This document shows, piece after piece, positions 23,701 to 44,400 of a stretch of DNA of 64,000 bases. Source of the DNA: Dromaius novaehollandiae (lineage: Eukaryota; Chordata; Aves; Casuariiformes; Dromaiidae). Under the pieces are notes generated by a model. The model saw nothing but the letters and a program-made list of their open reading frames with translations, did no database searches and had not been told where the DNA came from. How positions within the stretch are numbered: the first letter of the stretch is position 1; the number at the start of each line of letters is the position of its first letter. Location: assembly GCF_036370855.1 (NCBI RefSeq), contig NC_088110.1:22377501-22441500 (forward strand). Reading direction: 5' to 3'. The position numbers and the translations under genes are program-made.

Positions 23701-24223
23701 CAGAAGAGATGCTCAGCCTCTGCTGGCTCAGGAAACACCACAGCAAGAGCACTCAGAAATGGACTCCTGAGTGAACACGTGCTGCCAAAAAGCTGCATTT
23801 GGCAAATGAAATCATCAAGAATTATTGAACCTCTCTGCCTCTTATTCATATGTTTTGGTCAAACTTCATGTTATTTGTCTACTAAGGTTGTAACACATCA
23901 AGTTCTTATGTAAAAACATTAATGATCTAATATTCCTTCTCCCTGCAATTCCCTCCCACACTGTATTTCTAAACGAACTCTTTACAACATCTTAGACTGC
24001 TTCACTTGATATCACGAATCACCAAGAATTTGGCAAAGAAAGCTCTCATAATCAAGTTTAAAGCTCCTAACAGCAGCATTCTGTGTTATTCTGTAAAGCA
24101 CTTACCTCACTGTCATTTCTAAAGATAAAGCAGATGCCACCTACCCTGTCCGTGTCCTCTCATGCAGATGGAAGTGGAAATGGCTCTTTTGCCAATGAGA
24201 CTAAATGCCCTTGAAGCCAACAT
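20743..24223 (-). CDS. COX4I1: Cytochrome c oxidase subunit 4 isoform 1, complete coding region
   Basis: Four coding exons on the minus strand: 24223-24145, 23136-22969, 21787-21656, 20879-20743. Phases match and encode 171 aa (human 169). The acceptor at 24226-24225 lies one base before the ATG, so a separate noncoding first exon exists upstream. Residues 1 to about 25 ([18 protein letters not shown]...) are a basic mitochondrial presequence. The mature part contains [19 protein letters not shown] and a single membrane helix at about 104-123 ([18 protein letters not shown]), and ends in [10 protein letters not shown]. The product is the largest nuclear-encoded subunit of respiratory complex IV in the inner mitochondrial membrane and carries the regulatory ATP/ADP response. 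The mature chain has no extra cysteines, unlike COX4I2. It is divergent with EMC8 from a shared promoter. Confidence 0.97.
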
Positions 24224-24699
24224 CCTGTCAGAAAGAACACAGGTAAATCACTGCCAGATGCAGCCTTCAAAATGGCACATTAAGTTGAAGTGATACCATT
24301 TTCTGCTTGTTTGGATATAAAAACTAATCTACAGGTTTGCTGATCCTTCTCTGAAGGACAGCACATATCACCACACAGCTCCTGCATTTTCATGGCTGCT
24401 CTGCAACTACAGCTACCAGGAAGAGTCTTTCCTCCCCCTTTCCCCAGCAGACGCCTGCGTTTGAGCTCAGACCCGTTTGGGAAAAGCCCTACGTGAAAAG
24501 AGTCTAAGAGCATCCGATTCCACTGAAGAGCTGTCCGCAACGCGAATGTGCCCAAAGGAACGGCAGACTGAGCTAACGGCTTCTCCGACATGCCGCTGCA
24601 AGCGCGGGCCTGCAACATCCCCTCTGCTCCCTGTCAGGGATTTTCCGCAGCTGTCTGATATTTGCTTTTATATTTATATATACGTTTATACATGTTTGG

Positions 24700-25320
24700 G
24701 CTTTTTTTTGGAAAAGCCTCGCTGCCAGCGGGAGGCCCACGAGCCCCCAGCCGGTGTGACCTTGAAGCGGACAGGCCGTGCGGCCCCTCGGCCCACCCGC
24801 CCAGCCCTGGGCCGCGCCGCCGCCCCCCGGGTCCCGCAGGCCCCACCGAGCCCGACCCCCCCACACCCTCCCCCGGGCCCCGTGGCGGCGGCACCGCCCG
24901 ACACGGCGTCGCGCCGGGGACACGAGGTCTCGCCGGCAGCCGGTCGAGCTGCGGCCCCGCGGAGATGGCAGCGCAGCCCCGCTCCGCTCCCCCCCCCCCG
25001 CCCGCCGCCACCCGGGCTCCCCCGACGACCTGGCGACCGTCCTCTACGCCGCGCCCGCCACCGGAAGGAGGCGCCAGCCGGAAGCGCGGGGCACGCCGGG
25101 ATACGCGGGACAGCGAGAGGCTGCGGGGGAAAGGCCCCCGCTGCGGGGCTGATGGGATGCAGGCGGGCCGGCGCCTGCCTTTTGCGACAGTGCTGCGGGC
25201 GCTTGGCGGCGGCGCGGGGCGCGCTTGGCGGCACTTCCCGGCGGGCGGCTTGAGGAGACGAGCCGGGGCCGGTGCGTGGGGCCGGTGTCCGGCGGCCGCG
25301 GGGCTGCGGGCCGCGGCAGA
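24700..25320. promoter_or_regulatory. Bidirectional CpG-island promoter of COX4I1 and EMC8
   Basis: The two start codons are 1.1 kb apart on opposite strands, with a CpG-dense island between them. Two CCGGAAG ETS sites (25061-25067 and 25078-25084, 17 bp apart) fit GABP/NRF-2, which is known to drive the mammalian COX4 promoter through paired sites. There is no TATA box. The COX4I1 first-exon donor could not be placed with confidence. Confidence 0.75.
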
Positions 25321-33549
<8,229 letters not shown>

Positions 33550-33663
33550 AGAGACTTCTACTGACTAATTTATGGATGTTTCCACTATGTACTGAAGATA
33601 CAGAAATGATATTTTTGAATGTAAATAGAGTAATATTCAGTACCTTGTGTGGAAACCCGACTG

Positions 33664-33669
33664 ATTAAA
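33664..33669 (+). terminator. EMC8: Candidate EMC8 polyadenylation signal
   Basis: ATTAAA, the commonest variant hexamer, lies 115 bp past the stop codon with GT-rich sequence following. Further AATAAA hexamers downstream (for example near 36004) could give longer transcripts. Confidence 0.45.
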
Positions 33670-36600
33670 AAAGAGTGGCATGTCACATTGCAAAGAGTGA
33701 TGTGTCCTTAAGCAAATGTTTTTAATGAGTTTCCATGAAAGAGCTACAAACTGTCAGTAACAGCTGCCCCTGTGGATGCGTTCCCAGTTGTAGTGAATTT
33801 TGCTATAACCTTCAAAACCAGAACTACTACTGCTTGTCCCCATTGTTCGTATTAAGAAGTTTTAACTAAGCTTTTGTAATGTTTAGAGTAATTTTTAAAG
33901 ATCTATGAAGATATCTTTCAAAAAATCAATCTTGTCCTCAGATGAGATATTTTAAAGGTCAAATACGTAAACAAAATCCAAGGTTAACTGGTCTTTGGGC
34001 CTCACTTAGAAATGGCATTATATCAGGGCAGTAAAAGGTGAACTGCTGAAGATGATGTACTATGCTTATGTGACACCTGTTTTGCAGAAGTTTGCAATGA
34101 CGCAGCTACAGATAATGTGTTAAAGCAATATTCTCAAATGCTGCAGTGATTTCTGCCCTCCCTGGACATACAACCACAGTTATTGCCTGAAAAAGTTAGA
34201 ACCAAGGTAAAAACAAATACTCGCCTATTGGTGTGTGTTTAAAAAAAAAAAAAAAGACTGGAAGCACATTAATGATTTTGAATGAAACTTCCAAAAGAGT
34301 TTGACTACCAAGAAGAGGAGAATGAAATACCATATTAATTTTATGCAGTCTTTTCTGTCTGTTTTTTAAACAGATCTAATTTTCAACAGATTCATATGGT
34401 GTCCATTTAAGAAGGCCTAAAATGTATCTCTGAGTTGAAAGAAAATGATCCGAGTATGTTGAATCAAGGAGTCTAGAAATAGTCTAGTTAAGCTTCTGTC
34501 TATCTTTCGAATCAATGTTGTTTCCTAAGAATAAGTTTATTGGTCAATGAGAAACCTTTATAACATCATTTCCTTTTACATTATTTCTATATGTGTTATT
34601 TTTTATCAGGTACCCCAAAGGTAGTGTACCTTACCTGTTCTTTCTTTTCACTATACTACTGTAACTACTTAATTTGGTGAACCTAATGAACTCGGAAGAA
34701 TTAATTCTTTTATCATTCAACACTTTTTACCAGTAATGGTTTCAATGGAAGGAAAACACTTCAGTTGATCCACTGTTGTTGTAGCATGGTCCCCACCACT
34801 TTAAAATACACTTGATGTGGGGAATGCCAGTTGGATCTTTTGTGGAATTTTTGATGTAGAGGAGAAAAAAGGGTCTGATGGATAGACAGGCTGCCCACTC
34901 TGGTTGCCTGGTGTCCAGTGCACGTGCCTGCTATCAGTCTGGGACTAGGTATGATCGGTTCTTAATTAGTCCTGTTGTCTTGCTTCTAATGGATGTTTGT
35001 CAAATTAATGTAGCCTCAACCTTTGACTATTTCTCTAGGTTTCCTACTCCTCCTACTGAAAAACCTCTTCACAGTGAAGGTCTGTATGTCCACCGAATGA
35101 TCCACCTGCCTCAAGTTCCTGCTTTTTTCTTATTGTCCTTGTTTTAAAAAATGAGGGATGGGATTGTCAAAACTTGTTGGTCTACCTCTGCTTCTATTTA
35201 AATAAGCACAAGTTTTACTCTTGATTTTAGTGAGAGACGGGATAAGGCTAAAATCATATTGTGAAGTAGTGAATAGAATGAGATGTTCAGTTCAGTCCTG
35301 CTTTGGCACTACCTGCAATTCAGATTCAACATTACCATTATGTCTGAGGTTTGGTTCCCTGTCCAAGGAAGAGAAAGGGAATGGTTTGAACTGAATGGTT
35401 CTGTTTGACCCCCTGCTCATAAGGTATGATGGGAATTACAAAAGAGATTGGCACTTCTGTTCCAGAGGAAGACAATACAAATAGTGTTCCTTTAGCATGA
35501 GTCAGATACACTTGCAGGAAAGCAAAATGTTTTCACTTGTTGAATGAAGACTAGTATCTAGCTCACAAGCAGTGAGATAAACATATTTCAGAGTCTGTTT
35601 TACTACACATCCATAAAATTTCCTAGGAACAGCAATACTCAGGCAGTGTATGTTCAGAGTAAACTCTACAAATGCATATTGCAGGAAGAAGACTGTTGTC
35701 TTACTTTGTACAAGCATCTCATGAAGTCTAAACAATTGTTTCCAGAGACAGATGTTATCTTAGCAAGACGTTGCATTAGTTATGTAAGGTTATTAACCAA
35801 CACTGAAATATAAGCTGGTATGTCTTCTGAGCCACAGGAAATGTATTTCTCATTCTCTGTAACTAGATGTCATATAATCAAGCTTTGATCGTATATATGT
35901 TAATACAGTCTAATCTGTCCTTGCACAAACCACCCCCTCTTTTCCTCTTAAAGCTTACCATAATGATAAATGATTTGGAGAGAACCATTTTTTTAAGTTG
36001 CAAAATAAAATTAAGGCAAAGCACAATGTGTATCATCAGGCTGTAATCTGATGGTAATGATGAATGTTCCCAGCGGCTAACCACTGAGACAAGTTGCCGG
36101 AAGGGGAGCAGCTTCTAATGCTTTATCTTTCCATTTTTTTATCTTCTTCTGTTTGCTTTTGCTTTTCAGCGAGGTCCATCGAGTGTTTTGCCATCAGTAA
36201 AGGCAAGGGCTGGCTTTAAGCAAAAAGGACAAGCACTGCAGTGCTCAGATGTTATCTCACCTGTCTTATTTGCATTGAAGGCTGAACAAAAGACAGCAAT
36301 TTCATAAAGCCAAGGCAAGCCAGAGCCAGAGTGGCCCATGTAAAAGAATGAGGAAGCTGCTGGGCTCCGAGGAGGCTGTATTCCCTTTTCCTGCTGACTT
36401 AACTGTGGGAGCAACTGCTGGTTTCCTGGCTTGGGGATCGACTGGATTAATTAGAGGAACTGAAGGTAACTCTTTTTAAAACTTTTGGGGGAAGAAAGCT
36501 TGGGAAGGGCATCTGCATCTCCATTAGTGGAACCCTTGTGATAGCTGGGAAGATGACACTGGGAACATATCTGTCTCACTCTTTTATTTGTTTTGTTAGC

Positions 36601-37729
36601 AATTAACAACATACAGAATTTTTTTTTCCCCCCCATTCACCAAGATGTGGAGTTTTGGCGTTTGCCTACCCAGGCCTCTGACTCCCAGCTCTTTTCTTTT
36701 ACCTCATCTGCAGGACCTAAAGCACTTGGAAATGCAAAACTTTTCCAGTAAGGTGTGGAGTTTTTTTCCACACTCAACCCTAATGTTTCAAAAAAGCAGT
36801 AATAAATAGACCCTGTAACTAACTGAAAATATGAGCGCAAAGTGCATGGATTTTTGAGTGTGAGGGTGTATGTTATTCTTTGCTGAATCTGGGTGAGTGC
36901 TGACCTTGAATCCTTTAGTCACAATGCGGGAAATGAATAGGCTTGAGCATGTGTGTCGAGGTTGCTTTAAACACCGGTTTTGTTTGAAATAAAGGATCAG
37001 ATTGATCTGAGACGTAAGTCGCCACAAGGCATGCCCGGAGGCAGAACGCACGCGGCTCTCGGGCCCAGGACACCTTCAGTCTTTTGATACCTTGGTCAAA
37101 ACTCCACATTCAGCTTGAGATGCCTAGAAGGGAGCTGAGAAGCAGAGAGTTTTGGGGGCCTGTATGCATTATTTTCAGTGAGAAATGGGAACTTGCTGGA
37201 GTCCTAGGACGTTCAGTGGCTGGTTGGGACTAGATCCCTGGTGGAAGTGATCTTTGCTCCCGCTGCCTTGTGCAGTGTTAAGAGTGCGAAGAACAGATGG
37301 ATGGCAAGAGCCAGTGCCCTCTCGCCGGGGGTATATCTGATCACCTTTTCCTGAGATGCTCAAAAGTGAGATGCCATGGGGAGAAGTACTGGATGCTGTA
37401 TTCTCTCTGAGCTCACTGCTGTGTTTGTATATGAGGATTTTCTTCTTTTTTCCTTCACCCAAGCAGTCGAAACAGTCTGCCTTTTGTTCTGTCACTCATC
37501 CGCTGTATCCCGCTGGAGGTTGCCCCCCACCCCCTCCAGTCTGCCAGCTGAGCTGCTCATGGGCTGTTCCTTAGCCTGTGTCAGCATGAGCGAGGAGCTA
37601 CCGTGTAACCTGTTTCAGCTCATTACAACTGACATGGCTTTAGGAAGCACATGAGCAGTTTAGCTGGCAGGATGGAGGAGCCCTAACCTCTTCACCCGAC
37701 ACAGCTGGAGCCAGAGGCAGACAGATGTT

Positions 37730-38010
37730 CATTGCTACTCTGGTCCAGCCCTGCTCTGCTTGAGGCTGCATAGATGCACAATGAGAGATGATCCCCTGCC
37801 CCCAGGAATGTCTTATCTAAGTGGCAGAGATGCATGCCGAGGGAGGTGACAGTGACAGATGCAGGAAGGAAACCGGGGTCTCTTTGCTCCCTGGCTAGAG
37901 GCCTAATCGCTGCACCGCTCCGCTGCTATTTGTAAAGTGTCTTGAGATGCTCGGATGGAGGGCATTACTGATACGGAAAGAGCGAGCAAATGTTAATGGC
38001 AGAGACTGTT
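37730..38010. repeat. Ancient CORE-SINE/MIR-type remnant
   Basis: The order of fragments matches an old tRNA-derived SINE: ATCCCCTGCCCCCAGGAAT, then GGAAACCGGGGTCTC, GCCTAATCGCTGCACC, and TTTGTAAAGTGTCTTGAGATG with a diverged end. All parts are heavily mutated, so the insertion is old, plausibly before the amniote radiation. The exact family is uncertain. Confidence 0.5.
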
Positions 38011-38393
38011 AGCAGGGATGGACTTGCGGTTGACTGCCGCTCGGAAAATGTTCTCAAGGGGAAATATGCTTAGCCTGCATTTGTGAGCTGTGCTTCTAGT
38101 TCATGTTTTAATTTAGCTCCTGGAGCAGAGCTGAATGTGCTTAAGTCACATACGATTGCCTGTGGGAACTCTAGTGAGGTGGTGTGGGTTGGACAGAAGA
38201 TGCTGTGCAGGCTGCTTCCTTTCCATTCTGCCTGTGCTCCATTACTCCAGGCTTGGGTTCCTGCGTGTGCTTTGCCAATGCATCTTACTCCTGCTCCCCA
38301 AACTCCTTGTTTTCTTTTCAAGTCACTCTGCAATCAGGCCTCCTGGAGTAGGCAGTGATTTCATTGTGTTAATGTATCTGCTGAGGACTTGAT

Positions 38394-38396
<3 letters not shown>

Positions 38397-38432
<36 letters not shown>
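38397..38432. repeat. 36-base T homopolymer
   Basis: An uninterrupted run of T. No retroposed sequence or target-site duplication is evident beside it, so it is treated as simple sequence. Its length is likely variable or assembly-dependent. Confidence 0.9.
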
Positions 38433-38435
<3 letters not shown>

Positions 38436-41400
38436 GTCACTTTTAAGATCACGTTTTAACCTAGCCTTCTCATCCTGAAGTACGCCCTACCGGCATATTT
38501 TTGCTTTGATTTTTATCTGAAACTCTGTGAAAGGTTGCAGGTGTATAATCGGAGTGGACTGAAACAGATTGCTGGCTGTGGTCTGGGGTTTCCAATTATA
38601 GTTTTGTGTGAAAGGTGAAATCAGTCCACTTTTCTGTGTGGCTGTGCAGCGACTGCCACAAGATGGCCTTTGTTTTGCAGAGTTTCTAGCAGTGGACTTG
38701 GCACTTTGCCGATCTCCATAGCCCTGATGGAGGAGGCAGGGCCGCGGGTGGAAAGGGTGCAATCGCAGGGTAATATAAAGCCATTAGGCGGTTCCAATTG
38801 ACAGGCACAATCCACTTCACCTTTGAAAGTGGCTTGTCAGAACCACAGTCCGCCGGTGGATAATTGCACAGAGCATGCCTAGATGAGACCTTTCCCACTG
38901 CAGTGATTACCCAGCCATCAGCCTTCTGCGTACCGCAGGGACAGATGTGCGTGAATGTCTTTGGCAACCCAGCAACTGCTTTTATTTCTTAATTTGGTAC
39001 AGACTAAATCACTCTTGTCCATATGTGCCAATCTTCCTTTCTGCCTAGGCACCCTTCAGAGGCCCCAACCCCACTGTTGTTAAAACACCGGGTAAGTGGG
39101 TTAGGGGTACCACATGTCACTCCTTGGAGGAGTTTGGGAATGCAGGTACCAGTGTGTGCAGCAAAGGTTTCATGTTCATACCCTAGCTTTGCATACCTCT
39201 CAGGCTGTTAGTGGCCATAACAGGTTTCAGTGAGTCACGACTCGTACATACTCCCAGCCTGTGGAAAGTTGTGTTGCTGATTTCTGCGATGGGCTGAAAT
39301 CTAAAAAAAATCCTCTAAAAGATGCCATAAAGTTGTTTCCCCCGTGCTATCCCCAGAACAGTTCAGCAAAACCTGCTGTGGCAAGTGCACAGGGCTCCTT
39401 TGTGCAGTGTGTTTCCACAGGGAACAGACTGTGTGGTCAAGAACAGACCTCTCCAACACCAGATAGCACCACACTGGGTTGTATCCTGGCAGCACTTCTG
39501 CTGGATGCCGGAGGCACCACTGCCAGAGACATCCTGGGCTTTGCAGCCAGCCTTCACAGCCGTGAAGCTACTGCAGCGTGAGGCAGAGCAGGAGCTCACG
39601 GTGGCAGGAGAAACAAAGCAGCCCTTCCTAGAAATGCGCTCTGGAGCTTAAAAGAGGACCTAATTGAAAAAATGTATAGAGCTTGTATGAGAGGATAAAA
39701 GGGATATCTGGGCTGAGATTAACCTGAAGCTCAATGAGCTGAGAAATGTGGCAGACACGGCCAGGTCTCTAAGCTAATTCCAAGCCAAGGCCTCTGAGCC
39801 AACTGCTGAATCCGTGCCCGGCAGGGAAGCGGTTTGCTCTGGATGTGGGCTCTGGCAGGAGAGCCCAGCACACTGTGTTTTGTCCTTAGGGTACATGCTC
39901 ACTTTCTGCTTTGTCTCCTACTCCTTGCGACATCAGATGGACCAGTTCCTGACGTGCTTGTGAGGGTTACTGAAATGTCCCTGCGGATTTTCTTTGGGGG
40001 TGTTTTCTGCCTGCACGGTTTCTGCTGGTTATTCAATCTGCTGGTCTTGCCAAGAGCCTGTGCTGGGGAATGTTGGAGTTGCTCCAGCTTCCCCAGTCTG
40101 CATCCTCTGTTGCTCCTCATGACATGCTCCCCCCCTTCCCACGCCTGGCTTCTCCGGCTACCTGCTTGCCCTCCCTCAGCGTGGGGCTCCATCAGATTTT
40201 TCTTTTCCCCTTCCCCTCCTGACATCTATTCCCTCTTTTCCACCTCCAGATTCATCAAGTCCGATGCAAGTCCCCTGCAACCCTTCTGCCTCATTAATCT
40301 GCTAGCACAGAGCCAGCAATGCTTGTGAGGAGGCGGGCGGCTATGTTGCCTGTGTTAGCAGACCCTGGGACTCCGTGACCCAGAAAGGTGCTTCCACCCT
40401 CTCCGTTCCAAAATAAGCCCAGCTTGTCGTTGAACTAGCAATTCCTTCCTGAGAGGAACCAGCAAAGCCGCCTCACTGTGGTGCTGCAGCTCCTCGTTGG
40501 TTCTCTGGTGTCTAATAAGCTGGGCTCTCCAGCTGAAACTTTTATTGTGGCTAGTGTTTTTGTAACACATCTCTTCCATGAGGTTTCCCTGGCATCTAAG
40601 AAGCTGTGACCTCATCCTGCAGTCACCCTTTCAGCAGAAGTATGAGGGTGCCTTCCATCCTCACCCCAGCTGTCCGTCTTCCTTGAAACTCATGAGCGCT
40701 TCAGAGATCTCCACCCTCTTCTCTGTCAGGGTTGAACAGGGCCAGTAAGTTTGGGAACTCTGAGCCTGGGGAGAACAGCAGCAGCTCTGCACCCGCCTGC
40801 CAAACGGCCACAGCTGTAGCTGGGAGGGACACGCACCCACCCACGCACAGCATGACCACACAGGGCCCATCTCCTTAGGAAACTGGCTAAAAGCTAAACA
40901 AGTAGATGTCACGGAGGCTACATGTGTGTCTGGGATGGCCCCTGAAAGGAGCTCGTAGTTATCGCTGGCCCTCCTGCCAGGGTGTGAGTTATCACTACAA
41001 GCCCAAATGGCACTTGGCAGAGTGACAAGGTGAAATCAGAAGCTAGAGAAAAGGCAGATAAGCGAATCCTGACCGGAGCCTTTCCAGGTGTGCGAGAGAC
41101 AGTTCCTGTGTTGTATGCTGGGAAGTGGGGAGCTGAGTCCCAAGGAAGCCGTGCCAGGGCTCAGGGGGAGAGCTGGCCTGCTCCAAACCCATCGTGTAAG
41201 TGTCATGCTTCTCCAGATGAGCTTTCTGGAACCAGGCAGACTCAGAGTCTGCTTCAGGTGGCACCTTGCTCTGGATGGACATCCAGCCAGGTCACCGTCG
41301 TTGTCCTGAGCTTTGTCGGCCACATCAGAGGACTGCCCTGGGCAGCTGCCTGGTCGAGACAGAGACAAGCCTTCCCCTGGAGAGGTCAGCCAGCTCCATG

Positions 41401-44400
41401 CCTGGCCCAACAAGAAAGATTAATGAGCCTGTCCATCCCCTTCCTTGCCTTAGCATGACAGCTCTTGATGTGGTTTGGCCAATTGCTCTGAAGTGGTGCT
41501 CGGCAAAGCTTGCAGCCCCAGGCTTGCGACAGCCAGTGAGAGCTACGGCCGGGGAGGGATGGGACCAGGCAAGAGGGACTGGAGCGAGCAGGCTGCAATC
41601 AGGTCACAGGGCTGTGGCTTTGTCTCTGTAGCAGCTTTCCTCTCTCCACACCCCAGCCTGCCTGCACTAAACAGTGTCCTGAAGGCAGGAGGAGGCTCTG
41701 TTCAGTAAAATGCCATCAAATGGCACTTGGTGACCAGAGAGGGATGCTGGCCACATTGTTCCTGTTGGCTGTACAAAGGAGACATCTGGCCCATGGGGTA
41801 ACTCCCATGGTCTTGACCTTCAGGCTCTCAGATCTTCCTAATGTCTTTCATGTGGGTGGTTTCTCCAGTAGTGAATAAGGCTCCATCTGCTACGGGCTTC
41901 CCCAGAGCTGCTAAGGCTGCTCAGAGGGTCTCTGGGCTGTACCCAGCTGCCTCGAGAAAGCAGATTCGGACCCCATGAACTTGTCCGAGGATGTCTTTGT
42001 TTTTCAGCCTGTGGGAGAAGGGGGAAGGATGTGAAAAGTTGTGTTTGTGCATATCGAGTATCAGTGTACCAGATGGAGATGTGTTACAGCCCACAAAGCA
42101 AACCACAGTTATTTTAGCACGCTAATATTTACCTCCCGGCCACAGCTTTCGGTCGCTCACTCAGTCCTCACTCCTATTTTAGCAACAAAAACAATTGCTG
42201 CTCCAGGCCAGGCTAATTCTAGTGCTCTTGGGTTTGGGGCTTTTTATTCTTTCCCAACAGAAGCAAACAGGTAGTTTCAGAGAGGCATCAAAATAGCTCA
42301 TGGAGGGGGAAATGTCTCCTGCTGAAACAGGGTTTGTGCTGCTGCCTAACGGCCAGTGCTGAAGGCAGTGGTCCCTGGTCCCTGGCCCCAGGTGCTGGGA
42401 TGCTGTGTGCACTGAGGTTGGGACGGGAGCTGAAAAGACCAGGTTTGCCAGGCTCTGACGTGCTCTGGCATAGCCTGTCCTCTCCCAGGTCTTGGAGTCT
42501 GCTGCTGAGCAGCTGAAAAAACGCATAAACCAGTTCATGTGTCTGCTGTCCCAGGGTGAAACTGGAGCCACTTGTGAATGTTTCTGCCCTAGTTTCTGTA
42601 GTATGTTTAGGAAAGTACCCGAAAGTGGGGCTGTTGAAGACACCCAGGGCTGTAGGGTTTCCCCCGTGCTGTCTGCTGAGCTGTGCCTGCTGCTCAGGCT
42701 TTTGAGTTTGAAGCTTTGCAATAACTCTGTTGTTTGAGAATCAGAGGGGCCAGATTGGGTAGGAAATCAACCCTTTCCATGTTTGTGATTTTTGTCAAAC
42801 ACAGTAGGATTGGACCAGCAGAAACTATGCTGGAGCAAAACCGCTCATTTCCCTTCCCAGTCTTTTATGCACGTCACATCTGTTCAGGCTGAAAGCTGAC
42901 GGAGCCGGGGTTTGTATTGTGTGTTGGGCTCTGATCTCAGCGGAGGCCTCTGAAACTCCTGGAATCAGCTTGGTCTGATCTCTACATGGAAGTTTAAAGA
43001 TTGCCCTTCATTCCTGCCTCCAGACAGAAATCGCCACCACTGTGATAGGCAGCACGGAGGGTGCAGTGTGTTTCAAGTGTGTACCGGTTTCCCTGCACAC
43101 CGTCGCTCTGTAAAGGAGCAGCTGCTTTTCAGCTCTGTCTGAAAAGGAACCCGCCCAGACCTTCGTGCTGTAATCGTGGAGGAGGTCAAAATAAAAAAGC
43201 CTTGTGCCACTTTTAATGTGTGCAAAGGTGACTTGCTCTGGAGGCAGAACATTTGCTCGGGCATCGTCACAGCAGGGTGGTACCCGGCCTGGTTCTGCTC
43301 CTCTGCCCTGGACCGCCCCAGGCAGGCACTGGCCTGAGACCTGCTCTCTCCTGGGGGCAGTGAGAAACCCTGCGCGTGGCCGGGCTCCCGCTGCTGGCTG
43401 CCCTTCGGGCTGGCAGGTCGGACAGGAGCCTGCGCGAGGGGAGAGACAGCCTTTCTGGCCGCTGGAGCTGGAGAGGGAGCGCCAGCGTGGAGCTGCGTCG
43501 CCTGAGCTTGCCACGGCTCAGAGCATCGCTCTCTGTAGGTGGGAGTTGGGACCTCTGGGATGCTGATGGATCCTGCCAAACCCCTCAGCAAGCTGGGCTG
43601 TGGTCAGGTAAATTGCGTGGTACCAAAATACCAAATCTGTACTTGCCTTTCTAGCCGTTTAGTAGCCGATCCAGCTGCTTGTAGGGAAGTTTAGTGGTTC
43701 GTGGGCTTTGGCTGCAAGCAAGATGCGCTGCTCTCTCCCTAAGCACCAGGCTGGGTTGTGCAGTGGGGTGAGGAAAAAGCAGCATTTCCTCATCACCCAA
43801 GGGCTTTGCAGGGCTTGGATGGGGCTGGGGGGAGTGAGGGGGGATGGATGGGAGGAGCTGGGACTTCACTAACCTGATTAACCAGGTTAGAAACCAACCT
43901 TGCAAAAATCAAAGCCATCACTGCAACCTCCTCCCACCCTCCGAGGCCACGGCTGGTCCCGGCTAGGTGTGGGGGGACGAGCTGGGTTGGAAGTCACCCC
44001 CCAACCTCGCATCGCCCCCTGCTCTCATCCCGCATCCCAGCGCAGCGCAGAGAGGAGCCCGGAGCAGCGGCGAGGTGGGATGCGACTCGCCCTCAGCGGG
44101 CACCGTGCCTCCAGCTCCCGGGAGCGGGTAAGCGTCGGCCCCTCGCCAGCACCCTGGGGAGTTTCTCCTCTGCGATCAGTCCCGGGTTCATCCCCCTTTC
44201 CCTCCACTGTGTGCGACCCACCTGCCTCGCTGTCCGGGCCGGAGGAGCCCCGGTGGCCCCGCGCAAGCTTGGCGCTGCTGGGACCTCGCTGCCCGGGCGG
44301 TGTCACCCCTCTGTCGCAGCCCTCTCTCGGGTGTAGCTGTTTTGCGTTTGTAACGCTGCTGCCGCTCTGGTGACCCTTGCAATGAGTGTCTGAGGGTTTC

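Noticed and set aside
36166-36480. Short open frames on both strands near 36.3 kb, including a 40-codon Gly-rich frame ending at a GT
   Set aside because: No recognised homology, no matching acceptor or partner exon, and length within chance expectation.
38397-38432. T run as the tail of an inserted retroposed copy
   Set aside because: No element body, gene match or target-site duplication flanks it.
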